The position numbers and the translations under genes were made by a program. Shown here piece by piece: positions 28,670 through 38,429 of a stretch of DNA of 64,000 bases (position 1 is the stretch's first letter; every line of letters starts with the position of its first letter). This DNA is from Corynebacterium falsenii (GTDB lineage: Bacteria > Actinomycetota > Actinomycetes > Mycobacteriales > Mycobacteriaceae): assembly GCF_020099275.1 (NCBI RefSeq), contig NZ_CP083646.1, positions 2,542,001 to 2,606,000 of the forward strand, in the 5' to 3' direction. A model generated the notes under the pieces. The model saw only the letters and a program-made list of their open reading frames with translations, was not told the origin of the DNA and ran no database searches.

Positions 28670-29842
28670 ATGGTCACCCCCACCCGCCTGCCCGCATCGG
28701 GCGAGTTCATCCAGGTCCCATGCGGGGAGGTCGTCACGGAAGCTGGCGTGCACATCCCGGATGTGCAGCTTCGCCTCTACGCTTTTTACGACGCCGCCAA
28801 GGGCGACAATGATTACCCCGATTTCTCGGCCGGGCCGGTCCCCGGCCTGCCGGTTGAGCAGCGGCCGATCATCCTCATCGAGCACGCCCTCACCGGCGAT
28901 GGCAACGCGACCGACTGGTGGGGCGGCATGGTGGGCCCCTCCAAGCCCATCGACACCACGCGCTACCTCGTGCTCTGCGCCAACGTGCTGGGCGGGTGCC
29001 AGGGCTCCACGGGGCCGTGCTCACCCCACCCAGACGGCAAGGCCTGGGGGTCGCGCTTCCCAGGGCTGTCCATCCGCGACATGGTCGTGGCCGAAAAGCA
29101 GATGCTGGATGCGCTGGGGATCGAGCGCGTCCACGCGGTCATTGGCGCCTCGATGGGTGGTGCCCGCGCCTTGGAGTGGACGTTGATGTACCCCGAGATG
29201 GTGGCCACCGCCCTGCCCATCGCGGTGAGCGCCCGCGCCAGCGCCTGGCAGATCGGCCTGCAATCCAGCCAGATCCGCTTCATCGAGGCGGACCCGCACT
29301 GGCATGGCGGGGATTATTACGGCACTGGGGAGACCCCCAGCCACGGCATGGGTCAAGCCCGGCGCATCGCGCACTTGACGTACCGGGGCGAGCTGGAGGT
29401 CGATGAACGTTTTGGCGTCGAGGCCCAACATGGCGAAAACCCGTACGGCCCGTACCGCGATCCGGGCCAACGATTCGCCGTGGAGAGCTACCTGGACCGG
29501 CAGGCGGAGAAGCTCGTGGAGAGGTTCGACGCCGGCAGCTACGTGGTACTCACCGATGCCCTGAACAGGCACGACGTGGGCCGGGGACGGGGTGGTATGA
29601 ATGCCGCGCTGGGGTCCAGCCAGGTGCCCACGATGGTGGCGGGTGTGGATACCGATATTCTGTATCCCTTCCACCAGCAAGAACACCTATCGCGCAACCT
29701 CGGTGACTTCATCGGGCTATCGAAGATCACGAGCCCCACGGGCCACGATGGGTTCCTCACGGAGGAACGGCAGATGGCGCAGGTGCTGCAGAAGTTCCTG
29801 ACGAAGGCCTATCTGCTGGACGGCGAGGATAGTGCCAGCTAG
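28670..29842 (+). CDS. metX: homoserine O-acetyltransferase
   Basis: 390 aa alpha/beta-hydrolase-fold acyltransferase that transfers acetyl from acetyl-CoA to homoserine, the substrate source for MetY. The oxyanion region is EHALTGDGNATDWWGGMVGPSKPIDT; NVLGGCQGSTGPCSPHPDGK is diagnostic; the nucleophile is Ser161 in GASMGGARALEW; DTDILYPFHQQEHL supplies Asp and SPTGHDGFL the His. Nine-base gap to metY. Confidence 0.96.
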   Translation: MVTPTRLPASGEFIQVPCGEVVTEAGVHIPDVQLRLYAFYDAAKGDNDYPDFSAGPVPGLPVEQRPIILIEHALTGDGNATDWWGGMVGPSKPIDTTRYLVLCANVLGGCQGSTGPCSPHPDGKAWGSRFPGLSIRDMVVAEKQMLDALGIERVHAVIGASMGGARALEWTLMYPEMVATALPIAVSARASAWQIGLQSSQIRFIEADPHWHGGDYYGTGETPSHGMGQARRIAHLTYRGELEVDERFGVEAQHGENPYGPYRDPGQRFAVESYLDRQAEKLVERFDAGSYVVLTDALNRHDVGRGRGGMNAALGSSQVPTMVAGVDTDILYPFHQQEHLSRNLGDFIGLSKITSPTGHDGFLTEERQMAQVLQKFLTKAYLLDGEDSAS

Positions 29843-29858
29843 CGCGACCTAGCGTGAT

Positions 29859-30218
29859 TTAGGACCCGAGCGGGTCCACACTCACGGCGAGCCAGACGAT
29901 GAGGGCGCCGACGGCGGCGCAGAAGGCTGAATCGAATTTCCGGGAGCGCACAGAGAGCACCCCGAGGATGTCGGAGTCCACTACCCAACGGATGCTGGCC
30001 AGCCAGAGCATCGCCACGCCGAGGGTGAACGTGCCGCGGCGCCAGCGATCCATGCCGATGAACAGGGCAACCACGATCAACAGACCCACGAACAGCGCCA
30101 CGAGCACCCGCTGAATGGGGCGGGATACAGCTGAGGGGGCTACGTGGGCGTCGTGCGGGTTGTCGAGTAGCCGCTCGCGGGCGGTGCCGAGGGGGTCGGG
30201 GCGGAGTTCCGATGACAC
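29859..30218 (-). CDS. DUF3017 small membrane protein
   Basis: 119 aa. After a hydrophilic start (SSELRPDPLGTARERLLDNPHDAH), three hydrophobic segments follow (about 41-61, 67-84, 95-113). This matches the actinobacterial DUF3017 family, whose gene commonly follows folD, as here: its GTG start lies 11 bases past the folD stop. No catalytic residues are apparent and the function is unknown. A longer frame upstream reads only through folD in the wrong frame. Confidence 0.75.
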   Translation of the reverse strand: MSSELRPDPLGTARERLLDNPHDAHVAPSAVSRPIQRVLVALFVGLLIVVALFIGMDRWRRGTFTLGVAMLWLASIRWVVDSDILGVLSVRSRKFDSAFCAAVGALIVWLAVSVDPLGS

Positions 30219-30229
30219 AGTGGCGCCGA

Positions 30230-31099
30230 TCAGGCCAGGCCCGCCATCTGCTCGGCGCGCTCCACAACGTTGCGCACCAGGAATGCGCGGGTCAGCGGGC
30301 CGACACCACCGGGGTTGGGCGAGACCGCGCCGGCCACGTCCCAGACTTCGGGGGCAACGTCGCCGGCCAGCTTGCCGTCCTCGCCGCGGGACACACCCAC
30401 GTCGAGGATCGCCGCGCCCGGCTTGATCATGTCTGCGGTGAGCATGTGCGGCACGCCCGCGGCGGCAACGATAACGTCCGCCGCCTTGGTCTCCGCGGCC
30501 AGATCCTTGGTGCCGGTGTGGCACAGGGTCACGGTGGAGTTCTCGGAGCGGCGGGTGAGCATCAGGCCAATGGGGCGGCCCACGGTCACGCCGCGGCCGA
30601 TCACCACGACCTTGGCGCCGTTGAGCTCCACGCCGAAGCGGCGCAGCAAGCTGATCGCGCCGTTAGGGGTACACGGCAACGGGGCGGGCTCGTTGAGGAC
30701 GAGCTTGCCGAGGTTGACGGGGTGCAGTCCGTCGGCGTCCTTGGCCGGGTCGATGCGCTCCAGTACGGCGTTCTCATCGAGGTGCTTCGGCAGGGGCAGC
30801 TGCACGATGTAGCCGGTGCAGGAATCGTCAGCGTTGAGCTCGTCGATGACGGCGTTGAGTTCTTCCTGGCTGACGTCCGCCGGCAGGTCCTTGCGGATGG
30901 AGTTCACGCCGATCTGCTCGCAGTCCTTGTGCTTCATGCGCACATAGGAGTGGCTGGCGGGGTCATCGCCGACTAGCACGGTGGCGAGTCCGGGAACCAC
31001 GCCCTTGTCCTTGAGCTTTGCCACTCGGTCTTTGAGGTCGGCGAAGATCTCGTCGCGGTACAGTTTTCCATCCAGGGTCAATGCAGCCATACCAGCCAT
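30230..31099 (-). CDS. folD: bifunctional methylenetetrahydrofolate dehydrogenase/cyclohydrolase
   Basis: About 289 aa. It interconverts 5,10-methylene- and 10-formyl-THF for purine and methionine supply. Seen are [22 protein letters not shown] with the catalytic lysine block, [19 protein letters not shown], the signature [27 protein letters not shown] and [14 protein letters not shown]. The ATG at 31099 avoids overlap with trmL; an ATG at 31090 is equally possible. It is downstream of trmL by ten bases and upstream of the DUF3017 gene. Confidence 0.95.
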   Translation of the reverse strand: MAGMAALTLDGKLYRDEIFADLKDRVAKLKDKGVVPGLATVLVGDDPASHSYVRMKHKDCEQIGVNSIRKDLPADVSQEELNAVIDELNADDSCTGYIVQLPLPKHLDENAVLERIDPAKDADGLHPVNLGKLVLNEPAPLPCTPNGAISLLRRFGVELNGAKVVVIGRGVTVGRPIGLMLTRRSENSTVTLCHTGTKDLAAETKAADVIVAAAGVPHMLTADMIKPGAAILDVGVSRGEDGKLAGDVAPEVWDVAGAVSPNPGGVGPLTRAFLVRNVVERAEQMAGLA

Positions 31100-31109
31100 T
31101 ATTGCACGC

Positions 31110-31634
31110 TTACACACCCCCACCGAAGCCGAGTTGGCGCCACGCCTCGTACGTGGCCACGGCGGCCGCGTTGGAAAGATTCATGGACCGGCGGCCCGGC
31201 AGCATCGGTATGCGCACCCATTGGGTCACGCGCGGGTCGTGGAGCACGTCCTCGGCCAGGCCGGTCGGTTCCGGCCCGAAGAGCAGGGCGTCGCCGGGTT
31301 GATAGGAAATGTCGGTAAACCAGGCGTCCGTGTGCGCGGTGAAGGCGAACACCCGGCCCGACCCGATGGCGGGGTCGGTGACGGTGCGCAGTGCGGCGTC
31401 GATGTTGTCATGAAGGTGAACATCGGCCAGCTCGTGATAGTCCAGACCCGCCCTGCGGACGTGCTTATCGTCGAATTTGAAGGCCAGCGGGCCGGCGAGG
31501 TGCAGGTGCGCGCCGCTTCCGGCGCACATGCGAATGGCATTGCCGGTGTTCGGTGGGATTTCCGGGCGGTCGAACACCACGTGCACGGGCAGGGCTGGGG
31601 CTGGGTTTTCCACGTTTCGACTCACGGGATCCAT
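31110..31634 (-). CDS. trmL: tRNA (cytidine/uridine-34 2'-O)-methyltransferase, SPOUT family
   Basis: 174 aa. [24 protein letters not shown] is the SpoU N-terminal motif, [14 protein letters not shown] the second, and [28 protein letters not shown] the third, which forms the trefoil-knot AdoMet site. The size and motif 1 place it with TrmL rather than the longer TrmH/TrmB types. It is divergent from the saccharopine-dehydrogenase-like gene and leads into folD. Confidence 0.92.
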   Translation of the reverse strand: MDPVSRNVENPAPALPVHVVFDRPEIPPNTGNAIRMCAGSGAHLHLAGPLAFKFDDKHVRRAGLDYHELADVHLHDNIDAALRTVTDPAIGSGRVFAFTAHTDAWFTDISYQPGDALLFGPEPTGLAEDVLHDPRVTQWVRIPMLPGRRSMNLSNAAAVATYEAWRQLGFGGGV

Positions 31635-31654
31635 TAAAGCTGTAGGAATGGGGC

Positions 31655-32959
31655 ATGACTAATCACGGCACCACATACGACACCACTTACGACACCACAT
31701 ACGACATTGTGCTGTTCGGGGCCACCGGCTTCGTCGGCGCGCTCACCGCGGAATACCTCGCAGGCCATGCTCCCCAGGATCTGCGCATCGCGCTGGCCGG
31801 GCGCAATCGGGCCAAGTTGGAGGACACGCGCCGAAACCTCGCGGCCTCGCATCCTCGCGCGGAACGGTTCGGCCTGGTCATCGCGGACTCCTCCGATGCG
31901 GAATCGCTGCGCGCGCTGGCGGGGTCCGCGCGGGTGGCCATCAGCACGGTGGGGCCCTATTTCCGCTACGGCCTGCCCCTCGTGGAGGCCTGCGCGAAGG
32001 CGGGCACGCACTACGTGGATCTCTCCGGCGAAGTGCTATTCATGAGGGAGAGCATTCGTCTTTATCACGACGCCGCCAAGAACTCCGGTGCCCGCATCGT
32101 CCACGCGTGCGGCTTCGACTCTGTCCCGTCTGACATGGGAATGTTGTTGCTGCACCAGCTCGCGCAGCAGGTTGGGGAACCGTTGGAATCGGCCACCATG
32201 ATCGTCCGCATGAAGGGTGGGGTTTCCGGTGGCACGGTCGATTCCATGCGGGAGCAGTTCAAGGTCACGAAGGCGGATAAGGAGCTGGCTCGGGCGGTGG
32301 CCCGCCCCTACACCCTGTCGCCCGATCCGGAGTCTGAGCCGGATGTGGGCAAGCAGGAGGACTTTGGGATTATTCGGACCGATAGCGTGGGCGGCCGGGC
32401 CGATGGCTGGGCCGGGCCGTTCGTCATGGCCGGAGCGAACACCCGCGTGGTGCGGCGCTCGAACGCGCTGCTGTCACACGCGTATGGGCCGCAGCTCACC
32501 TACAGCGAGTATATGGCGACGGGCACGGGGCTTAAGGGAAGGGCGCGCTCCTACGCCCTCGCCGGTGGGCTGGGTGTGGCGATGGTGGCATTGAATGCTC
32601 CGAAGCTGCGCGGGGTGCTGTCCCGGTGGGTGCCCGAACCCGGCGAGGGGCCGTCCGTGGAGGATCGCGACAACGGCTTTTTCTCCACAACCCACTACGG
32701 CACCACGGCGGGCGGCACGATGCTAAGCGCCACGATGAGCTTGGATGCCGACCCTGGCTACAAGGGAACCTCGCTGATGCTGGGGGAAGCGGCGCTGACC
32801 TTGGCCGTGGATACGGAGGATCTGCCGCACGAGTGCGCGGCCGATCACCAAGGCCCCACGGGTGGTGGGGTGCTCACCCCGGCGACGGGGCTGGGGCTCG
32901 CTTACGCCCGCCGCTTGGCGGAGGCGGGGATGCGGATGTCTCCCCTACCGTGGCAGTGA
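31655..32959 (+). CDS. saccharopine dehydrogenase-like NAD(P)-binding protein (trans-acting enoyl reductase family)
   Basis: 434 aa. A Rossmann start [20 protein letters not shown] (about 16-35) is followed by [39 protein letters not shown] and [13 protein letters not shown], which define the saccharopine-dehydrogenase-like group that includes mycobacterial trans-acting enoyl reductases. A lipid-related reduction is plausible in a mycolic-acid producer but not shown. The first 16 residues carry a TTYD repeat from a tandem DNA repeat and may not be part of the fold. It overlaps the convergent lldD gene by 15 bases. Confidence 0.82.
   Translation: MTNHGTTYDTTYDTTYDIVLFGATGFVGALTAEYLAGHAPQDLRIALAGRNRAKLEDTRRNLAASHPRAERFGLVIADSSDAESLRALAGSARVAISTVGPYFRYGLPLVEACAKAGTHYVDLSGEVLFMRESIRLYHDAAKNSGARIVHACGFDSVPSDMGMLLLHQLAQQVGEPLESATMIVRMKGGVSGGTVDSMREQFKVTKADKELARAVARPYTLSPDPESEPDVGKQEDFGIIRTDSVGGRADGWAGPFVMAGANTRVVRRSNALLSHAYGPQLTYSEYMATGTGLKGRARSYALAGGLGVAMVALNAPKLRGVLSRWVPEPGEGPSVEDRDNGFFSTTHYGTTAGGTMLSATMSLDADPGYKGTSLMLGEAALTLAVDTEDLPHECAADHQGPTGGGVLTPATGLGLAYARRLAEAGMRMSPLPWQ
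31669..31704 (+). repeat. three tandem 12-bp units near the start of the reductase-like gene
   Basis: CACCACATACGA occurs three times, the middle copy with one change. It encodes repeated TTYD and starts 15 bases after the ATG; the unit keeps the frame. Confidence 0.85.
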
Positions 32960-34225
32960 GTTCTGCTCCTGGGCGGGAACGCCGTTGACCCGGTTGAGGT
33001 CGAGGGTGTTGAGCTGGGTGACGTGCTCCGGGGTGAGTTCGTCCAGCGTGGAGACCTGGAGGAGCTGCATGGTGCGGCGGATCTGTTCCTCGAGGATCTG
33101 AATGGTGCGCATGACACCCGCTTCGCCACCTGCCATGAGGCCGTAAAGATAGGCGCGGCCAATGAAGGTGAACTTCGCACCCTTGGCGATGGCCGCGACA
33201 ATGTCCGCACCATGCATGATGCCGGTGTCCATGGCCACATCGAAATCGGGGCCGAGTTCCTTGACCACCTCGGGGAGCAGCTGGAACGGAACGGGAGCGC
33301 GGTCGAGCTGGCGGCCACCGTGGTTGGACAGGATGATGCCATCCACACCGGACTCCGCGAGCTGCACGGCGTCCGGCAGGTTCTGCACGCCCTTGACCAC
33401 GATCTTGCCGGGCCACATGTCCCGGATGGTGGTCAGATCGCTGAACTGGATCGTGGGATCCATGGCCTTGTTGACCAGCTCGCCCACGGTGCCGCCGGTG
33501 GAGGTTAAGGAGGCGAACTCGAGCGGCGGGGTCGTCAGGAAGTCCCACCACCACCAGGGGCGCGGAATGGCATCGAGGACAGTGCCCAGGGAGATCTGCG
33601 GCGGGATGGAGAATCCGTTGCGCTTATCGCGCAAGCGCGCACCCGCGACCGGGGTGTCCACGGTGAACAGGAGGGTATCGAAGCCCGCCTTGGCTGCGCG
33701 CTCCACGAGGCCGTAGGAAATATCGCGGTCGCGCATCACGTAGAGCTGGAAGAAGTTGCGCCCGTGGGGGTTGGCCTTCTTGACGTCCTCGATGGAGGCG
33801 GTTCCCAGCGTGGAGAGGCTGAACGGGATCCCAGCGCGGCCGGCGGCTGAGGCTCCCGCGTGCTCACCCTCGGTCTGCATGAGGCGGGTGAAGCCGGTCG
33901 GGGCGATGCCGAACGGCAGCGCGGAGGATCCGCCGAAGATCTCGCAGGTGGTATCGACCTGGGAAACGTCGCGGAGGATCGACGGGTGGAACTCGATGTC
34001 GCGGAACGCCTGGCGAGCTCGGTTCATGGAGATCTCATCGTCTGCGGCCCCGTCGGTGTAGTCGAACGCGGCGGAGGGCGTGCGGCGCTTGGCGATGTCT
34101 CGCAAGTCCCAGATGGTCTGGGCATCGTCAAGGCGGCGCTGCTTGAGGTTCAGCGTGGGCTTTTTGAACTGGAGGAGTTCAAAGATCTCTGCGGGGTTGG
34201 GAACTTGGCGTGGGATTTTTGCCAT
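32945..34225 (-). CDS. lldD: L-lactate dehydrogenase (quinone), FMN-dependent
   Basis: 426 aa alpha-hydroxy-acid oxidase family protein. It oxidises L-lactate to pyruvate at the membrane with electrons to quinone. Seen are [57 protein letters not shown] and the active-site [14 protein letters not shown] with the catalytic histidine. The relatively large insert between [18 protein letters not shown] and the next strand contains [10 protein letters not shown], a tryptophan cluster suited to membrane attachment. Convergent with the preceding gene and divergent from the secreted protease. Confidence 0.94.
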   Translation of the reverse strand: MAKIPRQVPNPAEIFELLQFKKPTLNLKQRRLDDAQTIWDLRDIAKRRTPSAAFDYTDGAADDEISMNRARQAFRDIEFHPSILRDVSQVDTTCEIFGGSSALPFGIAPTGFTRLMQTEGEHAGASAAGRAGIPFSLSTLGTASIEDVKKANPHGRNFFQLYVMRDRDISYGLVERAAKAGFDTLLFTVDTPVAGARLRDKRNGFSIPPQISLGTVLDAIPRPWWWWDFLTTPPLEFASLTSTGGTVGELVNKAMDPTIQFSDLTTIRDMWPGKIVVKGVQNLPDAVQLAESGVDGIILSNHGGRQLDRAPVPFQLLPEVVKELGPDFDVAMDTGIMHGADIVAAIAKGAKFTFIGRAYLYGLMAGGEAGVMRTIQILEEQIRRTMQLLQVSTLDELTPEHVTQLNTLDLNRVNGVPAQEQNSLPR

Positions 34226-34369
34226 GTCTGCGCGTCCTCCTCGGAACGTTGTGAGGGATAGGAATGGATAGGTGTACCGCCCTCCAAGGTACCCCGCTCA
34301 GCAGCTCTCCAGTGCAAAAGCGTCTGGGACCTTTCCCTGATATTTTTAGTGCTACTCCAAGGTTGCGTG

Positions 34370-34375
34370 TACAAT
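34370..34375 (+). promoter_or_regulatory. likely -10 element for the secreted protease gene
   Basis: TACAAT preceded by TGCGTG gives an extended -10-like element; a transcription start near 34382 would place the first arm of the leader hairpins at the very 5' end. No good -35 hexamer is visible (TTTAGT region). Confidence 0.4.
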
Positions 34376-34386
34376 TTCTGGAGGTA

Positions 34387-34446
34387 CATCACAGCAGTGA
34401 AATGCTTTCTGTGATGGAGCCCCCACATCTCGATTGTGCTCCATCA
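34387..34446 (+). promoter_or_regulatory. leader with two mutually exclusive hairpins
   Basis: CATCACAG (34387-34394) pairs with CTGTGATG (34409-34416), while TGATGGAGC (34412-34420) pairs with GCTCCATCA (34438-34446). The shared GATG at 34413-34416 means only one hairpin can form fully at a time. The second ends three bases before the AAAGGA ribosome binding site (34449-34454). All arms are perfect complements. A double operator is the alternative reading. Confidence 0.5.
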
Positions 34447-34462
34447 GCAAAGGACTACACGT

Positions 34463-35200
34463 ATGCGCACACTGACCAAGGTGGCCTCCGCTACCGTTCT
34501 CACCGCAGTCACCGCCGTGGGCGGCGCAGGCATCGCTGCCGCCGCAGGTTCCGCTCACGCTGGCTCCGCCATCTTTATGCAGAGCGACCGCGGCATGGGC
34601 CGTTGCTCCCTCACCGCCGTTGCCTCCAAGGACGGCGTGGACTACGGCGTGACCGCCGGCCACTGCCTGCAGGGCAACGTATCCCGCATCACCGATGTCA
34701 ACGGTGAGGTCATCGCGAACCAGGATGACATCGCAGCAGGCAAGGCCATGCTGGACGAGAGCAACGGTGGACTGAACGACTTCGCCTACTTCCGTCTCGT
34801 CAAGGGCACCGAGGTCTCCAACCTGGTGTACAGCTCCCCGACCCTGGGCATCCAGCCGGTTGACCAGTTCTTGGTCGATGCTTCCAGCTTCTTCGCTCTC
34901 CCCGTCGGCGATCCGGTTCCCGTGACCCAGGATATGGTCGGCCAGCCGGTGTGCAAGGACGGCTCCTCGACCGGCCGCACCTGCGGTGTCGTGCTCAACG
35001 TCAACGTTGAGACCCAGGAAATCGAAGCCCTCATTCCCGCCATCAGCGGTGACAGCGGCGCCATGCTGCACGTCGCCGGTGCGGACGGCAAGCGCCACCC
35101 GGTGGGCACCCTGTCCAGCGGCTCCCCGCTGCTGTTCAACCTCTTCGACGGCACCCGTGAGCACCTGGCCGTAGAGCACCTGAACGTTCCGGCTCAGTAA
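34463..35200 (+). CDS. secreted trypsin/chymotrypsin-like serine protease (S1 family)
   Basis: 245 aa from the ATG at 34463, which has AAAGGA eight bases upstream. A Sec signal peptide (MRTLTKVASATVLTAVTAVG...) probably ends after AHA (residue 33). The mature domain has the triad His67 in TAGHC, Asp106 in NDFAYFRL, and Ser198 in the classic GDSG motif. Cysteine pairs around 48/68 and 164/174 fit S1 disulfides. It resembles small actinobacterial alpha-lytic/streptogrisin-like proteases but lacks a long pro-region. It is preceded by an unusual structured leader and followed by two hairpins. An exported protease acting on host or environmental proteins is inference. Confidence 0.85.
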   Translation: MRTLTKVASATVLTAVTAVGGAGIAAAAGSAHAGSAIFMQSDRGMGRCSLTAVASKDGVDYGVTAGHCLQGNVSRITDVNGEVIANQDDIAAGKAMLDESNGGLNDFAYFRLVKGTEVSNLVYSSPTLGIQPVDQFLVDASSFFALPVGDPVPVTQDMVGQPVCKDGSSTGRTCGVVLNVNVETQEIEALIPAISGDSGAMLHVAGADGKRHPVGTLSSGSPLLFNLFDGTREHLAVEHLNVPAQ

Positions 35201-35201
35201 C

Positions 35202-35249
35202 CGAACCCACACTTGGGTTCGATACCCCCTGACCTCCGTGGTCAGGGGG
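35202..35249 (+). terminator. two consecutive hairpins ending the protease transcript
   Basis: CGAACCCA/TGGGTTCG (35202-35221) is followed by the stronger CCCCCTGACC/GGTCAGGGGG (35225-35234 and 35240-35249), which leads into TTATT. The second is the likely terminator. Confidence 0.8.
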
Positions 35250-35278
35250 TTATTCCGTCTGCGCGCTAGTTGCCGCAG

Positions 35279-37102
35279 CTAGTTGTCGCGCTCGGGAATG
35301 CAGCCCAGCCGAGCGAAGAAGTTCAGCATCGTCTCCGCGATCAACTCCCGCGATTCCGGCTTGACGAACTGGTGGCCCTCGCCCGGGACGATCAGCAACT
35401 CCGGCTCGTTGCCCGACGCCACCAGGGCCTCCCGGAACTGCAGAGATTCCTGCACCGGCACGTTCGTGTCATTCTCGCCGTGGATAAGAAGCATCTTCGC
35501 CTTGATCTGATCGGCCTTGTACAGCGGCGAGATTTCCATGAGCAATTCGGCATCGTGCATCGGGTAGCCGTACTTCGGGGACGCGGCCGAGGCCAACCAC
35601 GGCTCCGTGGACTCAAAATACGTCTCGAAGCTCGTCATGCCACACGCGTCGATAATGCCCGTGCACACGTGCGGATGGCGCACCCCCACCAATGCGGCCA
35701 GGAATCCCCCGTAGCTCCGACCACCCACTACGACCTGGTCGGGCGACGTGAGGTCGGCGTCGAGCAAAAAATGAACCGAGTCGGCAACATCATCGACCGC
35801 GGCGAAACGGCCGTAGCGATCATCCGCGTGGGAAAAACTGCGGCCATTGCCCTTACTGCCGCGAATGTTGGGCGTGAAGACCGTGATGCCGGCGTCCACG
35901 AGGGCCGAGAGCACGTCGTGGTTGCTCGGCCGCGATTGCCCCTCCGGCCCGCCATGCAGATGCACATACACCGGGCGCTTCGGCGCGGGCTTCGGCGGCA
36001 AATACAGCCACCCGGACAGCTCCAGGCCGTCCCGGGCGGTGTAGCGCACCAGTTCGGGAACCTCGCCCAGGCGCGAGCGTTCCTCGAGGCGCTCCGAGCG
36101 GGCCGCGTCCACGGGCTCGACCCGTCCGGCCTCGATGCGCAGCACCTCCACCGTCGGCGGCAGGTTCGGCCCCTCGACCGTGAGCGCGAGCAGGGAGCCA
36201 TCGTCGGTAATGGAGAGGTGCGCGGCGACCATGCCGGGCAACTCGACCGCCCGGCGCACCTGCACGCGCTGATTCTCCCCCAGGCTCAACAACTCCAGCT
36301 GCGACACGCCACCCTGGTTCCACAGCACTGCGGCGGTGGAGAGATCCTCGCTGATGACGAACTCGTCCACGTCCGCTTCCGGGCTGCTGATGAGCTCCTC
36401 GCATTCCGTGCGCACCGGGTACGCGCCCGTCTCCGAGTTCAGCTCCACGACCAAGCGCATGATGCGCTTGCGGTCGCCGCCGTGATCGGTCACCACTAAG
36501 ACCACGAGGTGATCGTCCACGATGGGGAGGATGCGCCCCACCTCCGTGGCAGCTCCCGGCTCTGGGGGCAGCAGCGGGATCCACCGGCCGCTCGGGGTGA
36601 CCAGCAGCAGCTCGCGGTTGCCACGGGGCCCCACGCGCATGAGGCAGTACCCGGCCTCGGAGGCCACGAGTAGGGAATCCAACCGGCGATCCATCACCTG
36701 ATACCGCGAGGAATTGGGGTTCACCAGGCGCGCTTCGGCCATGCCGTCGGAAGCCACGGCGTCCATGGCGAGGTTCTGCCCGTCCCACTCCACCAGCGTG
36801 GTCTTCGCATCGAAGGTGGTGCGCAGCGCCGTGGCTCCCGGCACGGCAGGATCCGTGGAGACCGTGAACGTTTCCAGCTTCTCGGAGCCCTTCGGCGACA
36901 CTTCGCAGGCGATCCATTGGGCATCCGGCGAATGCAGCACGCGCAGGGCCGGTCCTTCCACGGGAAGCTGCACGGGCCGCTCTTCTGCCACCCCGGAGTC
37001 CGTCAATTGGGCTTGGACAACATAGGGGTAGCCGCCGTCGCGGACGATGTAGGCGATGGCTGTGCCGTTGGGGGCGATGGACGGTGCGGAAGAATGGCGC
37101 AT
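35279..37102 (-). CDS. S9-family prolyl-oligopeptidase-like serine peptidase
   Basis: 607 aa. An N-terminal beta-propeller-like part (about 1-340; SIAPNGTAIAYIVRDGG, LRVLHSPDAQWIACEVSP) precedes an alpha/beta-hydrolase domain with VHLHGGPEGQSRP, nucleophile motif GGRSYGGFLAALVG, DVPVQ-type LIHGENDTNVPVQESL carrying Asp, and GEGHQF with the His. No signal peptide, so cytoplasmic peptide turnover is likely. A single gene between two divergent or convergent neighbours; divergent from the DUF4272-like gene. Confidence 0.9.
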   Translation of the reverse strand: MRHSSAPSIAPNGTAIAYIVRDGGYPYVVQAQLTDSGVAEERPVQLPVEGPALRVLHSPDAQWIACEVSPKGSEKLETFTVSTDPAVPGATALRTTFDAKTTLVEWDGQNLAMDAVASDGMAEARLVNPNSSRYQVMDRRLDSLLVASEAGYCLMRVGPRGNRELLLVTPSGRWIPLLPPEPGAATEVGRILPIVDDHLVVLVVTDHGGDRKRIMRLVVELNSETGAYPVRTECEELISSPEADVDEFVISEDLSTAAVLWNQGGVSQLELLSLGENQRVQVRRAVELPGMVAAHLSITDDGSLLALTVEGPNLPPTVEVLRIEAGRVEPVDAARSERLEERSRLGEVPELVRYTARDGLELSGWLYLPPKPAPKRPVYVHLHGGPEGQSRPSNHDVLSALVDAGITVFTPNIRGSKGNGRSFSHADDRYGRFAAVDDVADSVHFLLDADLTSPDQVVVGGRSYGGFLAALVGVRHPHVCTGIIDACGMTSFETYFESTEPWLASAASPKYGYPMHDAELLMEISPLYKADQIKAKMLLIHGENDTNVPVQESLQFREALVASGNEPELLIVPGEGHQFVKPESRELIAETMLNFFARLGCIPERDN

Positions 37103-37223
37103 AACGTAGCAAGTCTAACGGTTGGCCGGGGCAACAATGGTTATGGCACACGTTGGCAAAAAAGCCAAGAAATACCAGGGATGTTATCCGTGCGAACACA
37201 AAAATACGCCTTAGGCTAGGGGC

Positions 37224-38429
37224 ATGAGCATCTTCGTTAACGCCTACTCCACCATTCGCCAGGAGGTTCCCTTCCACGGCTCCGGCTCCTCCGGGGAAGC
37301 GATCGCCCTGCGGACCCTCGCCGACCTAGATGCGGACAAGCCGTTCCCGGTGCGTCCCGATGCCGACCCGCATCTCATTTCGGAAGCCGCCGAGCTGAAG
37401 AATCACCTCAACGGTTTTTACAACTACGCCGTGGAACAGGGCGTGGAGCGGGCCGGGGAATACACCACCGTGACCCACGCCGTTGGCCAGCACATCCGCC
37501 ACGTGTGCTGCAATTACGCCTTCGAGCGCCCCGATGGGTTCGGCCCGGAGGATCTCCGCGAGTTCGCCCCGTGGGCCGCGCAGACCAATAGCATCTTCTT
37601 CTTCCCGGATGGCACCGTCCGCAACGCCGATGGCGTGGACTTGCTGGATCCGGCATTGGCGGACCGCACCCCGCCGGTGCTGCCTCCGGTGACTGCGGAG
37701 TCGTTTAACCGCATGCAGCGCATCCGTGGCGAGCTGTGGAATAGCGGCATTCGCATTTCCCCGCTGCTGCCCCCGGTGCGTTCGGAAAAGGAGATCCTGC
37801 TGCGCACCCCGGAGGAGATGTTCACCCGCGCGACCACGTTGGCTGTGGTCGGCACGGTGGCCGGGTTCGTGCTGGAGGATCGCCCGGTGGACTTCGTTGA
37901 ACTGCGTGGCGGCTCCCGCTTCGCCTTCGATTCCTTCACGGAGACGGAACAGGAGTTCATCGCCCGCATCGAAAGCGTTCAGGACGCCGCCGGTGCCCCG
38001 CGCTACACCGAGGCTGATAACCAAGCCGCGTTCCAACTGCACTGGGGCTTCATCGCCGCTGAGCTGCTGGCCTGGGCGGTCGGGCTCGTGGAGATCGATA
38101 CGGCCCAGCTGTACCCCGCCGACCTATCGGTGCTCCGCGGGGCTCTGCGCGCCGCGGGTCGCCAGGATAACGTTGCGGATGCGCTGCGCCTGCGGGATCT
38201 CAGCGAGATCTGCGACCTGTTCGAGCGCACGTTCTCGCTGCGGTGGTACGCGGTGGAGCAGGACGTTTCGGGCGCCCCGAGCGCTGACGGCGCTAACGGC
38301 ACTGTCGGCGCTAATCAGGCAGTGCACATCGAGCCGGTGGAATCCTCGATCCTGCTGGAGCGCCACCGCGCCTTCGCCTGGATGACCGTTCAGGATGTTC
38401 CCTTCGACCAGGTCGATCTCTCCACCTAA
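37224..38429 (+). CDS. DUF4272-like protein of unknown function
   Basis: 401 aa, soluble. The N-terminal third contains SIFVNAYSTIRQEVPF and two adjacent cysteines (HIRHVCCNYAFE, about 91-102). The C-terminal half contains EMFTRATTLAVVGTVAGFVLED, FTETEQEFIARIES and FQLHWGFIAAELLAWAVGLVEID; the last looks like the DUF4272 core (an alpha-helical bundle with a W-x-x-EALAWALG-type motif). No catalytic motif seen. It overlaps the stop of the convergent kinase gene by four bases. Confidence 0.65.
   Translation: MSIFVNAYSTIRQEVPFHGSGSSGEAIALRTLADLDADKPFPVRPDADPHLISEAAELKNHLNGFYNYAVEQGVERAGEYTTVTHAVGQHIRHVCCNYAFERPDGFGPEDLREFAPWAAQTNSIFFFPDGTVRNADGVDLLDPALADRTPPVLPPVTAESFNRMQRIRGELWNSGIRISPLLPPVRSEKEILLRTPEEMFTRATTLAVVGTVAGFVLEDRPVDFVELRGGSRFAFDSFTETEQEFIARIESVQDAAGAPRYTEADNQAAFQLHWGFIAAELLAWAVGLVEIDTAQLYPADLSVLRGALRAAGRQDNVADALRLRDLSEICDLFERTFSLRWYAVEQDVSGAPSADGANGTVGANQAVHIEPVESSILLERHRAFAWMTVQDVPFDQVDLST

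Noticed and set aside
27206..28885. 559-codon open frame antisense to metY
   Set aside because: Complementary to MetY, with Gly/Val/Asp-rich translation and no motif.
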